Numbered from the stretch's first letter, positions 20,593 through 29,980 are shown. The stretch: 64,000 nt of DNA from Nocardioides aromaticivorans (GCF_013408525.1 NZ_JACBZM010000001.1:3038001-3102000), one strand, 5' to 3'. Translations and numbers: made by a program. The notes: a model not told the origin generated them from the letters alone.

Positions 20593-21549
20593 ATGCAGGC
20601 AGCGTCGGCGGACCTCGGGGCGACGGCCGTCGCGCCGCTGGACCTGCGGTCGCGGCGCGGCGAGCTCGGGCTCTCCGCGCCGGACGTCGCGAGGTCGGTC
20701 GGCGTGCAGACCGCGACGGTGCTGCGCTGGGAGCGCGGGGAGAGGCTGCCCGGGCCGAGCGTCATCGACCGCCTCGCCCAGGTGCTCGCGGCCGACCGTG
20801 CCGCGGTGGTCCGCTTCTTCGACGCGCACCGTCCTCCGGCCGCCCCGAGGACGCGGGTCAGGGCGACCGGGCTGCGTGGCCTACGGCGCCGGCAGGGCTG
20901 GTCGGCCGCGTACGTCGCCGACCGGCTGGGCGTGCCCGTGGCGACCGTCTTCAACTGGGAGGCGGGCCGGGCGGGCATGCCGGTCGCCATGGTCCCCCGT
21001 GTCGTGGACCTCATGAGCGGGCGCGACGACGCCCTCACGCCGCACACCGTGCGCACCCTGCTCACCCGCCCCCGGGCGCAGCGGCCGATGCGGCACGGGC
21101 CGCTGCGCCGGGCGCGGGGGAGGCGGGGGCTCTCGCAGCAGCGCCTCGCCGACGAGCTCGGGGTCTCCCGCCAGCTCGTGGGGTGCTGGGAGCGCGGCCT
21201 CGCGCCGCACATCGCCCACCAGCGCCGGCTCGCCCGCGTCCTCGGCACCGACGTCGCGACGGTCAGCGGGTGGTTCGCCACCCCGCCGCCGATCGGACTC
21301 CGGCCGGCCCTCTGGCGCCCCGGCGACCTGGGCCAGGTGCTGCGGGACCTCCGCGCGTGGAGCGGCCTGCGGCAGTGCGACGTCGCCCGGCACTGCGGCC
21401 GCTCGACCGCGACGGTCCGGGCATGGGAGACGGGGCGCACGGTGCCCCCGGCCGGGCAGCGCGAGCTGCTCGCGGACCTCTTCCGGCTGCCGCCGACGGC
21501 CTTCGACGCGGCACTCCCGCAGGCGCCGGGCGGGGGAGACGAGCGATGA
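20593..21549 (+). CDS. Protein made of four tandem XRE-type helix-turn-helix domains
   Basis: A 318-residue protein with four helix-turn-helix units and no other recognisable domain. Unit 1, about residues 16-76: APDVARSVGVQTATVLRWERG. Unit 2, about 95-145: AAYVADRLGVPVATVFNWEAG. Unit 3, about 170-230: QQRLADELGVSRQLVGCWERG. Unit 4, about 245-305: QCDVARHCGRSTATVRAWETG. Each unit ends in the W-E-x-G signature of XRE proteins and is followed by a 'RLA..L' helix. Start: ATG 20593; an in-frame GTG at 20575 overlapping the previous stop (GTGA) would add six residues. It is coupled to xylB by ATGA. A DNA-binding regulator of the surrounding sugar genes is likely but unproven. Confidence 0.85.
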   Translation: MQAASADLGATAVAPLDLRSRRGELGLSAPDVARSVGVQTATVLRWERGERLPGPSVIDRLAQVLAADRAAVVRFFDAHRPPAAPRTRVRATGLRGLRRRQGWSAAYVADRLGVPVATVFNWEAGRAGMPVAMVPRVVDLMSGRDDALTPHTVRTLLTRPRAQRPMRHGPLRRARGRRGLSQQRLADELGVSRQLVGCWERGLAPHIAHQRRLARVLGTDVATVSGWFATPPPIGLRPALWRPGDLGQVLRDLRAWSGLRQCDVARHCGRSTATVRAWETGRTVPPAGQRELLADLFRLPPTAFDAALPQAPGGGDER

Positions 21550-22937
21550 CACTCGTCCTCGGTGTCGACTCCTCGACCCAGTCCACCAAGGCCGTCCTCG
21601 TCGACGTCGACGACGGCATGGTCGTCGACTCGCGCACGGCGCCCCACCCCGCCGGCACCGAGGTCGATCCCCGGGCCTGGCTGGCGGCGTACGACGACGC
21701 GGCGGGGCCGCTGCTCCACCGCGCCGCCGCGGTGTCGGTCGCCGGCCAGCAGCACGGCATGGTCGCCCTCGACGCCGTGGGTGACCCGGTCCGTCCCGCC
21801 CTGCTGTGGAACGACATCCGCTCCGCGGGCGCGGCCCGCACGCTCGTCGAGGAGATGGGCGGTGCGCAGGCGTGTGCCGAGGCCGTCGGGAGCGTGCTGG
21901 TGGCGTCGTTCACCTCGACCAAGCTGCGCTGGCTCCGCGACCACGAGCCGGCCGCCGCCGACCGCGTGGCGGAGGTGCTCCTCCCGCACGACTTCGTCGC
22001 CCGGCACGCGGCGGCACCCGGGACGCGGTCCTTCACCGACCGCGGCGACGCGTCGGGGACGGGCTACTACGACACGGCCGGCGGCACCTGGCGCCCCGAC
22101 CTCCTGGCGGCGGCGCTCGGCCACGACGCCGCGCTGCCCGAGGTGGTGGCCGGCGGTGCCGTCGCGGCCACGACGCAGGACGGCGCCGTCGTCGCCGCGG
22201 GCACCGGCGACAACATGGGCGGTGCGCTGGGCATGGCGCTGGAGCCCGGTGACCTCCTCGTCTCGGTGGGGACGAGCGGCGTGGTCTCCGCCATCAGCCC
22301 CCGCCCGGTCGCGGACGGGTCCGGTGTCGTCACCGGCTTCGCCGACGCCCACGCCGGCTTCCTGCCGATGGTCACGACCATGAACGCCGCCGGGATCCTC
22401 GACCTCCAGGCGCGCTGGCTCGGCGTCGACCACGCCGCGCTCGCCTCGCTCGCGCTGTCCGCGCCGTGGGGGTCCGGGGGAGTGAGCCTGCTGCCCTACT
22501 ACGGGGGAGAGCGCACGCCGAACCGCCCCGACGCGGTCGGGACCTGGCACGGCCTGACCTCCACGACGACCCGTGCCGAGCTCGCCCGAGCGGCCTTCGA
22601 GGCCCTGCTCTGCTCGCTCGCCGACGCCGTCGACCAGCTCATCGCCACCACCGGCCTCGAGCCGAACCGCCTGTTCCTGGTCGGTGGTGCCACCCGCAGC
22701 CCCGCCCTCCGGGCGATGGCGCCGGCCCTGCTCGGCCGCGCCGTGACGCTCCCGCCCCCCGGTGAGTACGTCGCCCTCGGCGCCGCCCGCCAGGCGGCAT
22801 GGGCCCTCGCCGGCACCGCCGACCCGCCGTCGTGGGGACGGCGCTCCGTCGAGGAGCTGGCCCCGCCCGGCGACAGCGACGAGGCAGCAGCCGCCGAGGT
22901 GCGGGCGGCGTACGCCCGTCTCCGCGACCGCACCTGA
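21546..22937 (+). CDS. xylB: Xylulokinase (FGGY carbohydrate kinase)
   Basis: Phosphorylates D-xylulose with ATP to xylulose-5-phosphate for the pentose phosphate pathway. It has 463 residues. The phosphate loop GVDSSTQSTKAVL and substrate loop GQQHGMVALD match XylB, along with the adenosine motif LVGGATRSPALRAMAPALLG. GTSGVVS corresponds to the phosphate-2 region. The ATG at 21546 overlaps the four-HTH gene stop. It completes the xylose-to-pentose-phosphate route begun by xylA. The next gene starts 45 bases on, so transcription may continue into the ebo-like cluster. Confidence 0.95.
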   Translation: MTLVLGVDSSTQSTKAVLVDVDDGMVVDSRTAPHPAGTEVDPRAWLAAYDDAAGPLLHRAAAVSVAGQQHGMVALDAVGDPVRPALLWNDIRSAGAARTLVEEMGGAQACAEAVGSVLVASFTSTKLRWLRDHEPAAADRVAEVLLPHDFVARHAAAPGTRSFTDRGDASGTGYYDTAGGTWRPDLLAAALGHDAALPEVVAGGAVAATTQDGAVVAAGTGDNMGGALGMALEPGDLLVSVGTSGVVSAISPRPVADGSGVVTGFADAHAGFLPMVTTMNAAGILDLQARWLGVDHAALASLALSAPWGSGGVSLLPYYGGERTPNRPDAVGTWHGLTSTTTRAELARAAFEALLCSLADAVDQLIATTGLEPNRLFLVGGATRSPALRAMAPALLGRAVTLPPPGEYVALGAARQAAWALAGTADPPSWGRRSVEELAPPGDSDEAAAAEVRAAYARLRDRT

Positions 22938-22981
22938 CCGACCCCGCGGCTCCCGCCGCCCCACGAGATTCGAGGACCCCC

Positions 22982-24133
22982 ATGACCAGCAACGACCTTC
23001 CCGTGAACGCCCCGACGACCGGCAACACCGGCGTGTGGTTCATCGGTGCGCGCGGCTCGGTCGCGACGACCGCGGTGGTGGGTGCCCTCGGCGCGAGCCA
23101 CGGGCTGGTCCCTGCGACGGGGCTCGTGACCGAGCTGCCCGAGCTCCACCCGGAGGGGCTCCCCGACCTGTCCAGCCTGTTCTTCGGTGGGCACGAGGTC
23201 GGCGGTGGGTCGCTGGCCAAGAAGGCCGAGGCGCTCGTGGCGGGCGGCGTGCTCCCGGCGGCCGTCGTCAGCGCCGTGGCGGCTGACCTGGAGGCCGTCG
23301 ACGTGGCGATCCGGCCGGGGCACGTCGCGGGCGAGGAGACCGCTGCCGCCGCCGTCGAACGGCTCGCCGCCGACATCTCCGGGTTCCGGGAGCGGCACCG
23401 GCTCGACCGGGTCGTCGTGGTCGACGTCGCCAGCACCCAGCCGCCGGTCGACGACCCGGTGCAGGTGCGGGGCGTCACGGACGGCCTGCCGGTCACCGCG
23501 GTCTACGCGCTCGCCGCGTTCCGGGCCGGGGCGTCGTACGTCTCGTTCACGCCCAGCCCGTGCCTGCGCCTGCCGGTGGTGCTGGAGGCAGCCGAGCGCA
23601 GCGGGCTTCCCTACGCGGGCTGCGACGGCAAGACGGGGGAGACCCTGGTGAAGTCGGCGCTCGCACCGATGTTCGCGATGCGCGCCCTCGACCTGCGCTC
23701 CTGGACGTCGATCAACCTCCTCGGTGGCGGCGACGGCGCGACCCTGGCGGACCCCGCCGCGGCGCGGAGCAAGACGGTCGCCAAGCGCAGCGGCCTCGAC
23801 GCGATCGTCGGCCGGCCGGTCCCGGGCCCGATGCACATCGACAACGTCGAGGACCTCGGCGAGTGGAAGACGGCCTGGGACCACGTCCGGTTCGACGGCT
23901 TCCTCGGCACGCGGATGACCCTGCAGTTCACCTGGCAGGGCTGCGACTCGGCCCTGGCCGCGCCACTCGTCCTCGACCTGGTGCGCCTGATGTCCACCGC
24001 GCACGCGGCCGGCCGGACCGGGCCGCAGGCCGAGCTCGCCTTCTTCTTCAAGGACCCCGTCGGTGCGACGGAGCACCGGCTCTCCGAGCAGTGGCGGGCG
24101 CTGGTCGAGTGGCGTGAGGGGCTGGACGCGTGA
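22982..24133 (+). CDS. Inositol-3-phosphate synthase-like NAD-dependent cyclase
   Basis: A 383-residue member of the myo-inositol-1(3)-phosphate synthase family. The N-terminal Rossmann motif GVWFIGARGSVATTAVVGAL is followed by the central SINLLGGGDGATLADP, where the family binds nicotinamide and phosphate. The catalytic region has YAGCDGKTGETLVKSALAPMF, and MHIDNVEDLGEWKTAWDHV comes near the end. MIPS cyclises glucose-6-phosphate. Here it heads an ebo-type operon that lacks EboD (a dehydroquinate-synthase-like sugar cyclase), so it may make a specialised cyclitol phosphate rather than housekeeping inositol. ATG at 22982 follows a GAGG; the stop overlaps the next gene as GTGA. Confidence 0.88.
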   Translation: MTSNDLPVNAPTTGNTGVWFIGARGSVATTAVVGALGASHGLVPATGLVTELPELHPEGLPDLSSLFFGGHEVGGGSLAKKAEALVAGGVLPAAVVSAVAADLEAVDVAIRPGHVAGEETAAAAVERLAADISGFRERHRLDRVVVVDVASTQPPVDDPVQVRGVTDGLPVTAVYALAAFRAGASYVSFTPSPCLRLPVVLEAAERSGLPYAGCDGKTGETLVKSALAPMFAMRALDLRSWTSINLLGGGDGATLADPAAARSKTVAKRSGLDAIVGRPVPGPMHIDNVEDLGEWKTAWDHVRFDGFLGTRMTLQFTWQGCDSALAAPLVLDLVRLMSTAHAAGRTGPQAELAFFFKDPVGATEHRLSEQWRALVEWREGLDA

Positions 24134-25008
24134 CCGCCCTGCCTGCCGCACGGGACCTGGCCGAGCTGGTCCGGCTGCCGGCTGCGCTGACGGTGCCGGG
24201 CGACGCGTGGTCCGGGGCCGCGTGGGCCGGGACGTCCGCCGCCGGCAGCGGGCTGATGCCGGTCGGCTCCGTGCTCCTGTACTGGTCGGGCATGGCGCTC
24301 AACGACTGGGCCGACCGAGCGGTCGACGCCGTCGAGCGGCCCGAGCGGGTCATCCCGTCCGGTCGCGTGCAGGCGCCGACGGCCCTGGCGATCGCGGCCG
24401 GCCTCGGCGTCGCCGGCGTGGCCGTGACCGCCGCGGTGGGTGGGCGCCGGGCACTGCGGGTCAGCGTCCCGCTCGCCGCGCTCGTCGCCACCTACGACGT
24501 CCTCGCCAAGGACTCACCTGCCGGGCCCGTCGTCATGGCCTCGACGCGGGGGCTCGACGTCCTGCTCGCCGCTGCGGCCGCCCCCGGCGCGGCGGCCCGA
24601 CCCGCCGCTGCCGTGGCCGTCCACACGGCCGGGGTCACCCTGCTCAGCAGGGGAGAGGTGCACGGCGCGACGCCGGCGACGGCAGGCGCCGCCCTCGCCG
24701 CCACGGGCACCGCGCTCGGCATCCTGGCGTCGTCACTGCGCCGGGGGTCCGGGATCCCGCCCGGCCGGCGGCGTACCGCCGCGGCGTTCGCGCTCCTCTA
24801 CGCAGCCCGGGTCGGTGTCGCACAGGCCCGCGCGGCCGCGTCCCCCGATGCCGGTACGGTCCGGGCCGCGACCGGCGCCGGCATCGGCGGCCTGACCTTC
24901 CTCCAGGCGGCCTGGCTCGCGGCTCGCGGCCGGTTCCTCCCGGCGGTCGTCGTGGCCGGCGCGAGCCCCGCCTTCCGTCGGGCGGCGCGGGCGGTGAGCC
25001 CGACATGA
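24130..25008 (+). CDS. eboC: UbiA-family prenyltransferase (EboC-like)
   Basis: A membrane prenyltransferase of 292 residues with many hydrophobic segments. The first Asp-rich motif is visible as NDWADRAVDAVERPERVIPSG, the UbiA N-D-x2-D-x3-D site that binds prenyl diphosphate through magnesium. The second site is weaker (ATYDVLAKD). It corresponds to EboC of ebo clusters, and I recall a related Streptomyces family named after SCO3242. The polyprenyl synthase at 29980 could supply its isoprenoid donor; the acceptor might be the product of the neighbouring cyclase. GTG start overlaps the previous stop, and the end overlaps the next ATG. Confidence 0.85.
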   Translation: MTALPAARDLAELVRLPAALTVPGDAWSGAAWAGTSAAGSGLMPVGSVLLYWSGMALNDWADRAVDAVERPERVIPSGRVQAPTALAIAAGLGVAGVAVTAAVGGRRALRVSVPLAALVATYDVLAKDSPAGPVVMASTRGLDVLLAAAAAPGAAARPAAAVAVHTAGVTLLSRGEVHGATPATAGAALAATGTALGILASSLRRGSGIPPGRRRTAAAFALLYAARVGVAQARAAASPDAGTVRAATGAGIGGLTFLQAAWLAARGRFLPAVVVAGASPAFRRAARAVSPT

Positions 25009-25874
25009 CGGTGCGCCTCGGCTACGGCCTCAACGGGTTCGCCGGCCACCGGCTGGCCGACGCGTGCGCCGTCGTCTCCTCGATCGGCTACGAGGGCGTG
25101 GGCCTCACCCTCGACCAGCCGCACCTCGACCCCTTCGGCGACCTTCCCGGCCAGGTCGCCCAGGCGCGCCGCTGCCTGGAGGCGAACGGCCTCGCATCGG
25201 TCGTCGAGACCGGGTCGCGCTACGTGCTCGACCCCTGGCACAAGCACGAGCCGACGCTGGTCAGCGACGAGGGGCGCGAGCGCCGTGTCGAGCTGCTCCG
25301 CCGTGCGGTGCGCATCGCCTTCGAGCTCGGCTCGGAGGCCGTCTCCTGCTGGTCGGGCACGGCGCCCGCGGGCACCGGCCCGGAGGCGCTGTGGCAGCGG
25401 GTGGTCGACGGACTCGGCCCGGTCCTCGACGACGCGGCCGACCTCGGCGTCAGCGTCTGCGTCGAGCCCGAGCCGGGGATGTTCCTGGCGACCCTCGACG
25501 ACGTCCTCGCCCTCCGGGAGCGGCTCGGTCGTCCCGAGCACCTGCGGGTGACCCTCGACCTGGGCCACCTCGTCTGCAACGAGCCGCGGACCCCTGCGGA
25601 CACCGTGCGGCAGGCAGGCGCGCTCCTCGGCAACGTCCAGGTCGACGACATGGTCCGCGACGTCCACGAGCACCTCGAGCTGGGGACGGGCGAGCTCGAC
25701 CTCGAAGCGGTGCTGGGCGCCCTCCTGGAGATCGGGTACGACGGCCTCGCCTGCGTCGAGCTGCCCCGGCACTCGCACGCCGCCCCTGCGGTGGCGGCGT
25801 CGAGCATGGTGGCGCTCCGGGCCTCGCTTGCCCGCATCGGCCATGCGTCCGGCGTCGCCGGGGGTGTGCGATGA
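25005..25874 (+). CDS. TIM-barrel sugar phosphate isomerase/epimerase-like protein of the ebo-like operon
   Basis: A 289-residue AP-endonuclease-2-type TIM barrel. Seen are LGYGLNGFAGHRLADACAVVSSIGYEGVGLT, split by strand 1 and helix 1, then SVCVEPEPGMF (metal Glu), TLDLGHLVCNE (Asp/His), VQVDDMVRDVHEH (Asp/His), and CVELPRHSHAAP (Glu). The full set of expected metal ligands looks present, so it is probably an active isomerase or epimerase. It is a different gene from EboE at 27389, so this operon carries two TIM barrels. ATGA overlaps occur on both sides. Confidence 0.85.
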   Translation: MTVRLGYGLNGFAGHRLADACAVVSSIGYEGVGLTLDQPHLDPFGDLPGQVAQARRCLEANGLASVVETGSRYVLDPWHKHEPTLVSDEGRERRVELLRRAVRIAFELGSEAVSCWSGTAPAGTGPEALWQRVVDGLGPVLDDAADLGVSVCVEPEPGMFLATLDDVLALRERLGRPEHLRVTLDLGHLVCNEPRTPADTVRQAGALLGNVQVDDMVRDVHEHLELGTGELDLEAVLGALLEIGYDGLACVELPRHSHAAPAVAASSMVALRASLARIGHASGVAGGVR

Positions 25875-26509
25875 CGTCCGTGGCGCTGCTGGTCCGTCCC
25901 GGTGAGCTCAGGGCCGTGCTCGGAGCAGGCCGGGCCGACGCGCTCGACGAGCTCGTGGCCGGGGTCGTGGCCGACCCGGGCACCCTCGGCCGGGTCTTCC
26001 CCGCGGCGGCCCGGCGTACGGCGCGCGGCGAGCTCCCCGGCGGCGGACGCATCGAGGACGCCGTCCGGGTGGAGCTGGTCGCGGCTGCCGCGTCGGTCCT
26101 GACCCCGGGCGCGCTCGTCGAGGAGCTGGGCCTCGTCTACCACCACGGCGACGCCGACGAGCGACGCGCCGTGCTGCTGGGGCTCTCCGCCCTCGACGAC
26201 CCGCAGGTCGACGGCTCGGCGATCCTCCTCGACGCGCTGCGGACCAACGACATCCGCCTGGTGACCGCCGCGATGGGCCGGCACGCGCGGACGCTGTCCC
26301 TCCACGACTGGCGCCACGGCGTCCTCAAGTGCCTCTTCGTCGGGGCTCCGCTGGCGCAGGTCGCCGACCTGGCCGAGCGCGCGGACGACGAGCTCGGCGC
26401 GATGGTCCGTCGCTACGTCCTCGAGCGGCAGGCAGCGGGCCGGTCGGTCCCCGACGACGCCCACCTCGTGCTCGAGCTGACCCACCCCACCCCTCCCCGG
26501 GAGTCCTGA
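25871..26509 (+). CDS. eboA: EboA-domain protein
   Basis: A 212-residue soluble, helix-rich, alanine/leucine-rich protein with no enzyme motif that I recognise. The conserved-looking stretch LLDALRTNDIRLVTAAMGRHA, followed by LHDWRHGVLKCLFVGAPL, fits the EboA family (it is normally paired with TatD-like EboB, as here). The repeated helices resemble a scaffold or adaptor. It begins at ATG 25871 overlapping the TIM-barrel stop and is followed one base later by EboB. Its function in any ebo cluster is not known to me. Confidence 0.8.
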   Translation: MTSVALLVRPGELRAVLGAGRADALDELVAGVVADPGTLGRVFPAAARRTARGELPGGGRIEDAVRVELVAAAASVLTPGALVEELGLVYHHGDADERRAVLLGLSALDDPQVDGSAILLDALRTNDIRLVTAAMGRHARTLSLHDWRHGVLKCLFVGAPLAQVADLAERADDELGAMVRRYVLERQAAGRSVPDDAHLVLELTHPTPPRES

Positions 26510-26510
26510 C

Positions 26511-27392
26511 ATGCGCATCTTCGATCCCCACATCCACATGACCTCGCGCACGACCGACGACTACGAGCGGATGTACGACGCCGGCGTCCGCGCGCTCGTC
26601 GAGCCGGCCTTCTGGCTCGGGCAGCCTCGCACCAACGTCGGCTCCTTCACCGACTACTTCGACGCGCTGGTCGGCTGGGAGCGGTTCCGCGCAGCGCAGT
26701 TCGGCATCGCCCACCACTGCACGATCGCGCTCAACCCCAAGGAGGCCAACGACCCGCGCTGCACGGGGGTCCTCGACGTCCTGCCCCGCTACCTGGCCAA
26801 GGACGGCGTGGTCGCCGTCGGCGAGATCGGGTTCGACTCGATGACCGCGGAGGAGGAGAAGGCGTTCGTCCGGCAGCTCGAGCTGGCGGTCGAGTTCGAG
26901 CTGCCCGCGATGGTGCACACCCCGCACCGCGACAAGGAGGGCGGCACCCGGCGCACGCTGGAGCTCGTCGAGGCCTCCGGGCTCGCCCCGCACCGGGTCG
27001 TCGTCGACCACCTCAACGAGATGACGGTGGGGCAGGTCGCCGAGAGCGGCTGCTGGATGGGCTTCTCGATCTACCCGGACACCAAGATGGACGAGCACCG
27101 GATGGTGCGCATCCTCGAGGAGCGCGGCCTCGACCGGGTCCTCGTGAACTCCGCCGCCGACTGGGGCCGCAGCGACCCGCTCAAGACCGCCTCCACGGGC
27201 CGGGCGATGCTCGCCGCGGGCTTCTCCACGGACGACGTGGACCGGGTGCTGTGGCGCAACCCGCTGGAGTTCTTCGGGCAGAGCGGCCGGCTGCTGCTCG
27301 ACGACCTGACGGAGACCACTGGCGGCATGCCGGACGGGGTGTCGACCTTCGAGGGCAACTCCGTGCTCCGCGGGGCGAGGGCCGACGCATGA
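26511..27392 (+). CDS. eboB: TatD-family metal-dependent hydrolase (EboB)
   Basis: An amidohydrolase-superfamily TIM barrel of 293 residues. The opening metal motif is FDPHIHM (H-x-H after strand 1). Next come the bridging acid in VGEIGFD, PAMVHTPHRDKEGGTRRTLEL with a metal His, VVDHLNE, and NSAADWGRSDP with the last Asp. TatD proteins are nucleases, but the EboB subgroup is tied to the ebo operon and its substrate is unknown. ATG starts one base after the EboA stop; the end overlaps EboE as ATGA. Confidence 0.88.
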   Translation: MRIFDPHIHMTSRTTDDYERMYDAGVRALVEPAFWLGQPRTNVGSFTDYFDALVGWERFRAAQFGIAHHCTIALNPKEANDPRCTGVLDVLPRYLAKDGVVAVGEIGFDSMTAEEEKAFVRQLELAVEFELPAMVHTPHRDKEGGTRRTLELVEASGLAPHRVVVDHLNEMTVGQVAESGCWMGFSIYPDTKMDEHRMVRILEERGLDRVLVNSAADWGRSDPLKTASTGRAMLAAGFSTDDVDRVLWRNPLEFFGQSGRLLLDDLTETTGGMPDGVSTFEGNSVLRGARADA

Positions 27393-28555
27393 GGTTCCGC
27401 CACCCCGACGGCTCGGTCGTCCACCTCGCCTACGGCACCAACGTGCTGCCTGCGCAGGACGTCGACGGCATCGTGGCGCAGGCGTCGGGGCTCGGCGACC
27501 GGCTGCGCGCGCACCTCGACGTCGACCGCGTGGGGCTCGGCATGTGGTTGCCCGCGACGGCGGCGTACCGGCTGATCGCGGACCCGGGCGACCTGGAGCG
27601 GCTGCGCAAGAGCCTCGACCACCACGGGGTCGAGGTGGTCACCGTGAACGCCTTCCCCCACGCCGACTTCCAGGGCGAGGTCGTCAAGAAGGCCGTCTAC
27701 CACCCGGCGTGGAGCGAGCCCGAGCGGCTGCGCTACACCCTGGCGGCGGCACAGGTGCTGGCGGCGCTCCTGCCCGACGACGTCGACCGCGGGACGATCT
27801 CGACCCTGCCCCTGGGCTGGCGCGCGCCCTGGCTGGTGGACCGCCAGCACGCGGCGGAGCGCCATCTCGCCCAGCTCGCGGAGGGTCTCTCCACGATCGC
27901 CGGGGAGACCGGCCGCGCCGTCCGGGTCGGCCTCGAGCCGGAGCCCGGTTGTGCCGTCGAGACGGTCGACGAGGCCGTGGCCCGCCTCGCCGGGGTGGAC
28001 CGGGACTGGATCGGTGTCTGCCTCGACCTGTGCCACCTGGCCGTCGGCTTCGACACGGCCGCCGCCGCCCTCGAGCGACTCGACGAGGCGGGCCTGGCGG
28101 TGGTCAAGGCCCAGCCGGCTGCCGCGCTGGTCGTCGACGACCCCGGCGACACGACCACGCGCTCCGCGCTCGCGGCGTACGCCGAGGACCGCTTCCTCCA
28201 CCAGGTGCGCCAGGAGACCGGCGGCCGCCTGACCGGGCGCGACGACCTGCCCGACGCTCTCGACGGTCCGCGGAGCCTGCGCACCGGCCGGCCGTGGCGG
28301 GTCCACTTTCACGTGCCGGTGCACGCCGACCCGGCCCCGCCGCTGCGCAGCAGCCGCGACGAGCTGCGCGCCTCGCTGGCCGCCCTCGTGGGCGGGCCTC
28401 GCGCGCGCGTCCACCACCTGGAGGTCGAGACCTACACCTGGTCGGTCCTTCCCGGTGGCGGCCCGACCGACGACGACGCCTTCGCGGCAGCGCTCGCCGC
28501 CGAGCTCGCCTGGGTGCGCGCGGAGCTCCTCGACCTCGGCCTGACCGCCCTCTGA
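27389..28555 (+). CDS. eboE: Metabolite traffic protein EboE (TIM-barrel family)
   Basis: A 388-residue protein that matches the EboE family in its opening (HLAYGTNVLPAQDVDGIVAQ). It continues with VVTVNAFPHADFQGEVVKKAVYHPAW and with RVGLEPEPGCAVET and VCLDLCHLAVGF, the metal-ligand strands of the xylose-isomerase-like fold. The C-terminal third (TGRPWRVHFHVPVHA, EVETYTW) supplies further potential ligands. In cyanobacteria the ebo genes are reported to help move scytonemin precursors into the periplasm. The biochemical step of EboE is unknown. It overlaps EboB by ATGA. Confidence 0.88.
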   Translation: MRFRHPDGSVVHLAYGTNVLPAQDVDGIVAQASGLGDRLRAHLDVDRVGLGMWLPATAAYRLIADPGDLERLRKSLDHHGVEVVTVNAFPHADFQGEVVKKAVYHPAWSEPERLRYTLAAAQVLAALLPDDVDRGTISTLPLGWRAPWLVDRQHAAERHLAQLAEGLSTIAGETGRAVRVGLEPEPGCAVETVDEAVARLAGVDRDWIGVCLDLCHLAVGFDTAAAALERLDEAGLAVVKAQPAAALVVDDPGDTTTRSALAAYAEDRFLHQVRQETGGRLTGRDDLPDALDGPRSLRTGRPWRVHFHVPVHADPAPPLRSSRDELRASLAALVGGPRARVHHLEVETYTWSVLPGGGPTDDDAFAAALAAELAWVRAELLDLGLTAL

Positions 28556-28585
28556 ACCCATCCCCACGACCCCCTGGAGATCCCC

Positions 28586-29980
28586 ATGGACAAGCTCCTC
28601 GTCGCCGACGTCGTCGGCCTCACCCCCGACCTGCTCCAGCACATGCCCCGGCTCCAGCGCCTGGCGGCGAAGGGCTCGTCCGCGGTCCTCGACCCCGTGC
28701 TGCCGGCGGTCACCTGCTCGGTGCAGTCGACCTTCCTCACCGGCCTCACCCCGGCCGAGCACGGCATCGTCGGCAACGGGTGGTACTTCCGCGACCTCGG
28801 CGAGGTGCACCTGTGGCGCCAGCACAACCGCCTCGTCCAGGGCGAGAAGGTCTGGGAGACCATCCGGCGCCAGGTCCCCGACTACACCGTCGCCAACGTC
28901 TGCTGGTGGTACGCCATGGGTGCGTCGACCGACTGGACCGTCACGCCGCGGCCGATCTACTACGCCGACGGCAAGAAGGCGCCCGACTGCTACACCCGCC
29001 CGCCCGAGCTCCACGACGAGCTGGTGCACGAGCTGGGCGAGTTCCCCCTCTTCCAGTACTGGGGGCCGACTGCGTCCCTCCGCTCGACCGAGTGGATCGT
29101 CGGCGCGGCCCGCCGCCTCCTGCCGCGGGCCGACCTGACCCTCGCCTACCTCCCGCACCTCGACTACGACCTCCAGCGGTTCGGGCCCGACTCGGCCCAG
29201 GCCCGCCGGGCCGCGCACGACGTCGACGCGGCGCTGGCGCCCCTGCTCGACGACGCGGAGCTGATGGACGCGCGCGTGGTCGTCCTGTCCGAGTACGGCA
29301 TCACCCGGGCGGACACGCCGGTCGACATCAACCGGGCCCTGCGCGCCGCCGGCCTGCTGAACGTCCACACCCAGGACGGCATGGAGTACCTCGACCCCTG
29401 GACGTCGCGGGCCTTCGCCGTCGCCGACCACCAGGTCGCCCACGTGTACGTCGCCGACCCGACCGACCTCGAGCAGGTCGGCGCGCTGTGCGCGGGCGTG
29501 CGCGGCGTGGCGCAGGTGCTGGACCGGGCCGGCCAGGCCGCCGTCGGCCTCGACCACGAGCGTGCGGGCGAGCTCGTGCTGGTGGCGGAGCCGACCGCGT
29601 GGTTCACCTACTACTACTGGGAGGACGACGACCGGGCGCCGGACTTCGCGCGCGGCGTCGAGATCCACCGCAAGCCCGGCTACGACCCGGCCGAGCTCTT
29701 CTTCGACCCGAAGGACCGGCTGGTCAAGGCCCGCGCGGCCCTGACCCTGGCCCGCAAGGCCGCCGGCCTCCGCTACTCGATGAAGGTGGTGCCGCTCGAC
29801 CCGGCGCCGGTGCGGGGCACCCACGGTCGCCTTCCGCTCCGCGACGAGGAGGGGCCCATGGTGATCTGCGACCGGCCCGACACGCTGGGCAGCCGACTGG
29901 CCGCGACGCAGGTGCGGGACCTGCTGCTCGACCTGGCCGGCGCCAGCGCCGCGACCCCGACGGTGTCGACGGTGTCGTGA
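28586..29980 (+). CDS. eboF: Alkaline-phosphatase-superfamily nucleotide pyrophosphatase/phosphodiesterase (EboF)
   Basis: A 464-residue member of the type I phosphodiesterase/nucleotide pyrophosphatase group. Expected metal Asp in KLLVADVVGLTPD, nucleophile Thr in LPAVTCSVQSTFLTGLTPAEHGIVGNGW, and further ligands in LPHLDYDLQRFG and VVLSEYGITR. There is no signal peptide, so it is probably cytoplasmic or peripheral. In ebo clusters this gene ends the set; it may remove a phosphate or diphosphate from the pathway intermediate. The start has GGAG 7 bases upstream. The stop shares a base with the next start. Confidence 0.87.
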   Translation: MDKLLVADVVGLTPDLLQHMPRLQRLAAKGSSAVLDPVLPAVTCSVQSTFLTGLTPAEHGIVGNGWYFRDLGEVHLWRQHNRLVQGEKVWETIRRQVPDYTVANVCWWYAMGASTDWTVTPRPIYYADGKKAPDCYTRPPELHDELVHELGEFPLFQYWGPTASLRSTEWIVGAARRLLPRADLTLAYLPHLDYDLQRFGPDSAQARRAAHDVDAALAPLLDDAELMDARVVVLSEYGITRADTPVDINRALRAAGLLNVHTQDGMEYLDPWTSRAFAVADHQVAHVYVADPTDLEQVGALCAGVRGVAQVLDRAGQAAVGLDHERAGELVLVAEPTAWFTYYYWEDDDRAPDFARGVEIHRKPGYDPAELFFDPKDRLVKARAALTLARKAAGLRYSMKVVPLDPAPVRGTHGRLPLRDEEGPMVICDRPDTLGSRLAATQVRDLLLDLAGASAATPTVSTVS

